Source: JANRLT01 sp041736895 (lineage in GTDB: Bacteria; Planctomycetota; Planctomycetia; Pirellulales; JALHPA01). Taken from it: a stretch of 64,000 nucleotides of DNA. The notes under the pieces are model-generated. The model had not been told where the DNA came from. It did not search any database and saw only the letters and a list, made by a program, of their open reading frames with translations. Made by a program: the position numbers and the translations under genes. Shown in pieces: positions 61,370 through 64,000 of the stretch. Numbering within the stretch: position 1 is the stretch's first letter; every line of letters starts with the position of its first letter. The DNA lies in contig JBGSSS010000198.1 in the NCBI GenBank assembly GCA_041736895.1, forward strand, positions 4,115-68,114. The letters are read 5' to 3'.

Positions 61370-63199
61370 TTAGTGGTTAAAGATGAACTCGCTGCTGTTG
61401 AGCAACGCCCACCAAACATCGACCATTGCCCCTCGCTCGTTCCCGTTTTTCAGGGCGATCAGTTGCTGCGTTCCTTGGGCTTCGGCTGGCGTCGGGTGAC
61501 GAGCCAACGCGGCCATGAACAGGTAATTCAGCTTTTCCCGATCAGAAAGCTTCGAGTTCACGATCTTGCCAAGGAAACTATCGGCCTGGGTGTTCGTTGC
61601 CTTCTTGACCAAGTCACCATTGAACATCATCAGGATCTGCGGAATCGTCCCGTTGAAGGTCGTCGCGTCATCGCCTTCGTCGGTTCCAAAGGCGATCGTA
61701 AACTGACCCATCCACATCGCGCGGTTCTTTTCCTGCTCCTCGGCGCTGCCGGCGACATTGTCGGCTTGAGTCGAAACGACGAGCGATTGATAGAGCTCTT
61801 CGGCCCGCATTTGACGCAGGTAGAAGCGGCTGAACTTCGGTTTTTCGCCGAGCGAGGGGTCGTCCACCCGCTCGTTGGATTTGTTCGCCAAACTCGACAA
61901 GGCATAGGGTTCGCTCAGCACGATCCACTTGATCAGTTCCTTGATATTGAAGCTGTTCTTGCGGAAGTCGAGGGCCAGTTTCTCGAGCAATTCAGGGTGA
62001 GTCGGAGGATTGTGCGGACCCATGTCGTCGATTGGTTTAGTGAAGCCATAGCCGAGGAAGTGTCCCCACATCCGGTTGACCATGACCTTGGGCATGAACT
62101 CGGATTGGACAATCAACTTGGCAAGTTCGGCGCGGCGGTCAACTTCCTTGACGTAACCGCTCTTGTTGATTTCGGTGCCATCGACAAACACCGGATAGGC
62201 GACGCCAACCACGCCGTTGCGGAGTTCGTAGTAAAGTTCGGCTTTGTTCGGAGTCGAGCCTTCGCCTTTGAAGTTGTCGCTGCCGAGTTCGACATTGTTG
62301 ACCATCCGCTGCATGCCGCGGTCAACCTTGGTCTTGGTTTGGCGGAAGAAGGCGTTCAATTCCCAGAACCGATTTTGCTTCCATTCGTTGAACGGATGGT
62401 TGTGGCATTGGGTGCATTGCACTTGGAGGCCGAGGAAAATCTGGGCCGTTTTGGCGGTTGCTTGGACGCCGTTTTCTTCCATCTTGCCGGTCAAGAAATT
62501 GACCGCGCCGTTGTAGTCCTTTTCGCCCGGCGTGTTGCTGCCGGTGGCGGAGACGAGATCGGCAACGATCGAATCGTAAGGTTTATTCTTTTGGAACGAA
62601 CGGCGAAGGTATTGCTGCAAGCCTTCGCGACTGGTGAGCGAACGTTGTTGATTTTCTTCACGTTGCGGACGGCCGACGAGAGTCACGCTCCAGATCGAGG
62701 TCCAGTTGTTGGCGTACTCTTCGAGGTAACCATATTCCTTGATCCCGCGCATCACGCCGACTTTTTCATCGTCGGTCAAAAGCATGTTGACGAGCTTGAG
62801 CCGCTTGTCGGCCGAGCGATCGCTAAGAAATGCGTTGAGTTCGGGAACCGTTGGAATTCGGCCGAGGACATCGAGATAGACGCGACGGCACCATTCGCCA
62901 TCGGTGGCGTGGACCGAAGGAGTAATCTTGGCGTCAGCCCAACCCTTGCGGACGAACTCGTTAATATAGGCAACCTGGGGGATGCCGTAAGTTCCTTTGG
63001 CAGGAACCGCCGGTTTTGCTTCAGACGCGGAAGTTGCTGACGTCGCGGTGGGTGTCGTGGCGGCATCCGCCGCGGACACTGGCGACTGGATCGCGACCGC
63101 TTGGAACAAGAAAAACGAGCCGCCAAGCACCAAAGTGCAAAGGCCCAATGGCTGCAAAGTACGATCCAAATTGGCACGGGAACCACGGCGATGCGTCAT
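61370..63199 (-). CDS. DUF1549/DUF1553 domain protein
   Basis: 609 residues. The leader (LCTLVLGGSFFLFQAVAIQ) is preceded by a basic start, so it is exported. DUF1549 is at about residues 75-290: EFVRKGWADAKITPS, RRVYLDVLGRIPTVPELNAF, and then LQVQCTQCHNHPFNEW with a C-x-x-C-H motif. DUF1553 is at about 310-580: VMVNRMWGHFLGYGF, IKWIVLSEPYALSS and FLYLMAALARHPTPAEAQ-like parts. The pair with DUF1501 is a hallmark of planctomycetes, where up to dozens of such pairs occur. The C-x-x-C-H could bind haem or iron. Function unknown. Confidence 0.92.
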   Translation of the reverse strand: MTHRRGSRANLDRTLQPLGLCTLVLGGSFFLFQAVAIQSPVSAADAATTPTATSATSASEAKPAVPAKGTYGIPQVAYINEFVRKGWADAKITPSVHATDGEWCRRVYLDVLGRIPTVPELNAFLSDRSADKRLKLVNMLLTDDEKVGVMRGIKEYGYLEEYANNWTSIWSVTLVGRPQREENQQRSLTSREGLQQYLRRSFQKNKPYDSIVADLVSATGSNTPGEKDYNGAVNFLTGKMEENGVQATAKTAQIFLGLQVQCTQCHNHPFNEWKQNRFWELNAFFRQTKTKVDRGMQRMVNNVELGSDNFKGEGSTPNKAELYYELRNGVVGVAYPVFVDGTEINKSGYVKEVDRRAELAKLIVQSEFMPKVMVNRMWGHFLGYGFTKPIDDMGPHNPPTHPELLEKLALDFRKNSFNIKELIKWIVLSEPYALSSLANKSNERVDDPSLGEKPKFSRFYLRQMRAEELYQSLVVSTQADNVAGSAEEQEKNRAMWMGQFTIAFGTDEGDDATTFNGTIPQILMMFNGDLVKKATNTQADSFLGKIVNSKLSDREKLNYLFMAALARHPTPAEAQGTQQLIALKNGNERGAMVDVWWALLNSSEFIFNH

Positions 63200-63872
63200 T
63201 GCTCACTCCTGAAACAGAAACTCAAGCCGTTATATGAACAGTAGTTATGGTAGAGAACGAGATCCGCTGGCGTCAATCAAACAGTCGAAAATCCTAACCC
63301 GATTTTCAAGATTGATTTCCGGAACTCCCACAGAACCGCCAAGCTTTATGTAACCCTAAGAGAATTCGATCGAAAATCGAGAATCTCAAGACTATCCCTT
63401 ACCTATTGACTATTTCGTTTTTGGGTAGGCGAGTTATTCCCTTGAAGAGTGCTATTTCTTAGCTTTTTCGGGGAATCTCAAGTACCGCAAGCGTTGACTG
63501 AAATGAACTGAAAAAATCTCAAAATATGCGTTCGGATCTGAGCTGAGATCAAACACTACCGTCGATCCTTAGTTTCGTATTAAGAAAAAATCATACAATT
63601 GCGGCAAAATCGTACAGCTAAAATGCAACAGGCGAACCAAAATTCCCCTCTGGAATCTTGGTTCGCCTGATAGGGCTGCGAGACGAGCAACCGGTTCTCC
63701 GCAGGAAAAAGGATGGAGGATGTGTCTTTTTCCTACCCTTTTGCAGATCTCGCGAAACCGCAGTGGCTCTCAAATTCGGCGTGGGGCTGAAAAATTGCCT
63801 CTTCTCAGACCGGCCCCGAATCAAGGTGCGTTTCTTCAGCATGCAAGGGGTGTGCCGAGCGTAGTAGTCCAT
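63200..63872. other. Long spacer with one hairpin, no gene recognised
   Basis: 673 bases. The first 400 bp (63200-63600) are AT-richer and must hold the promoter of the DUF1549 gene. At 63629-63669 is a hairpin: CAGGCGAACCAA ... TTGGTTCGCCTG with an inner AATTCC/GGAAT pair. From 63672 the sequence runs toward the transposase stop. Small open frames of 60 to 85 codons there show no motif. No terminal inverted repeat of an insertion sequence was identified. Confidence 0.5.
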
Positions 63873-64000
63873 CTAGCGATCGATGTCAGGTACGGGGTAG
63901 AGTGACTTCAGTTTAATTCTGGCGTCTGCCGTAGTGAAGCGCCAATTGGTGCCGCGGCGATTTTCATTGCGTTCCTGCTGCCAAGCGGCGATCGCGGCGT
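63873..64000 (-). CDS. C-terminal fragment of an IS630-type transposase
   Basis: Only the last 41 codons before the TAG at 63873-63875 are visible: AAIAAWQQERNENRRGTNWR followed by FTTADARIKLKSLYP. The W..ERN...........WRFTTADAR.KL..LYP ending is characteristic of IS630-family transposases, whose DDE domain ends just before this. The gene continues beyond the window. Whether the element is intact cannot be told from here. Confidence 0.82.
   Translation of the reverse strand, partial: AAIAAWQQERNENRRGTNWRFTTADARIKLKSLYPVPDIDR

Noticed and set aside
61208..63040. 610-codon open frame on the plus strand opposite the DUF1549/1553 gene
   Set aside because: Pure shadow: the minus-strand frame has clear DUF1549 and DUF1553 motifs and a leader. 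The plus-strand translation has no recognisable motif.
1..64000. CRISPR arrays or prophage regions
   Set aside because: No regularly spaced 24-40 bp repeats with unique spacers, no cas genes, and no phage structural or integrase genes apart from the edge transposase.

Overview
The window looks like chromosomal DNA of a planctomycete, probably of the Pirellula/Blastopirellula type. The evidence is the DUF1501 and DUF1549/DUF1553 genes at the right end, small proteins starting MRFSLRTLM, a formylglycine sulfatase, a PEP-CTERM protein with dockerin-like repeats, Tat-type leaders and many secreted proteins of unknown function. Most genes are ordinary chromosomal ones (moaA, mutS, smc, dus, azlCD, a tRNA-Arg). 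There is one trace of an insertion sequence, a transposase tail at the right edge.

Layout. 1-3.9 kb: 3' -truncated moaA, a hemolysin-III/PAQR membrane protein, and three tandem, translationally coupled paralogues with a GspG-like C-terminus. 3.9-8.8 kb, minus strand: glycerate kinase, then ketosynthase, acyl carrier protein and a phytoene-desaturase-like oxidoreductase. 9-13.4 kb: mutS, a secreted protein bordered by a copy of the mutS 3' end, and an unknown protein. 14-20 kb: a tightly coupled three-gene DAB-type inorganic carbon/cation module (DabA plus two NDH-1-like membrane subunits). 20-25.4 kb: sulfatase, GH63-like glucosidase and a headless PEP-CTERM gene. 25.7-35.7 kb: a glycosyltransferase and methyltransferase divergent from a six-gene operon-like run (GMC oxidase, phosphatidylserine decarboxylase, FAD oxidase, double-domain class III aminotransferase, membrane protein, lipase-like hydrolase). 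This run is the best candidate for an undescribed pathway, probably lipid or headgroup chemistry. 35.8-50 kb: tRNA-Arg, ComEA-like protein, Dus, a BRCT-like membrane protein, a THUMP-like methyltransferase, an AI-2E-type permease, Gfo/Idh/MocA and SGNH proteins, an odd HTH-receiver regulator and azlCD. 50-64 kb: smc, a FlgI-like Tat lipoprotein with HEAT-like repeats, a TPR protein, a CAP-domain protein, a nucleotidyltransferase/small-protein pair, and the DUF1501 and DUF1549/1553 pair.

The most striking non-coding property is the density of palindromic and inverted repeats. Short intergenic hairpins share architecture while their stem sequence varies. C-rich CCCCAAT-type units and a GC hairpin sit in frame inside mutS, the glycerate kinase gene and the desaturase-like gene. 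Two spacers are nested palindromes in which one repeat family is enclosed by inverted copies of another. All calls were made by reading the sequence; no database or folding program was run.
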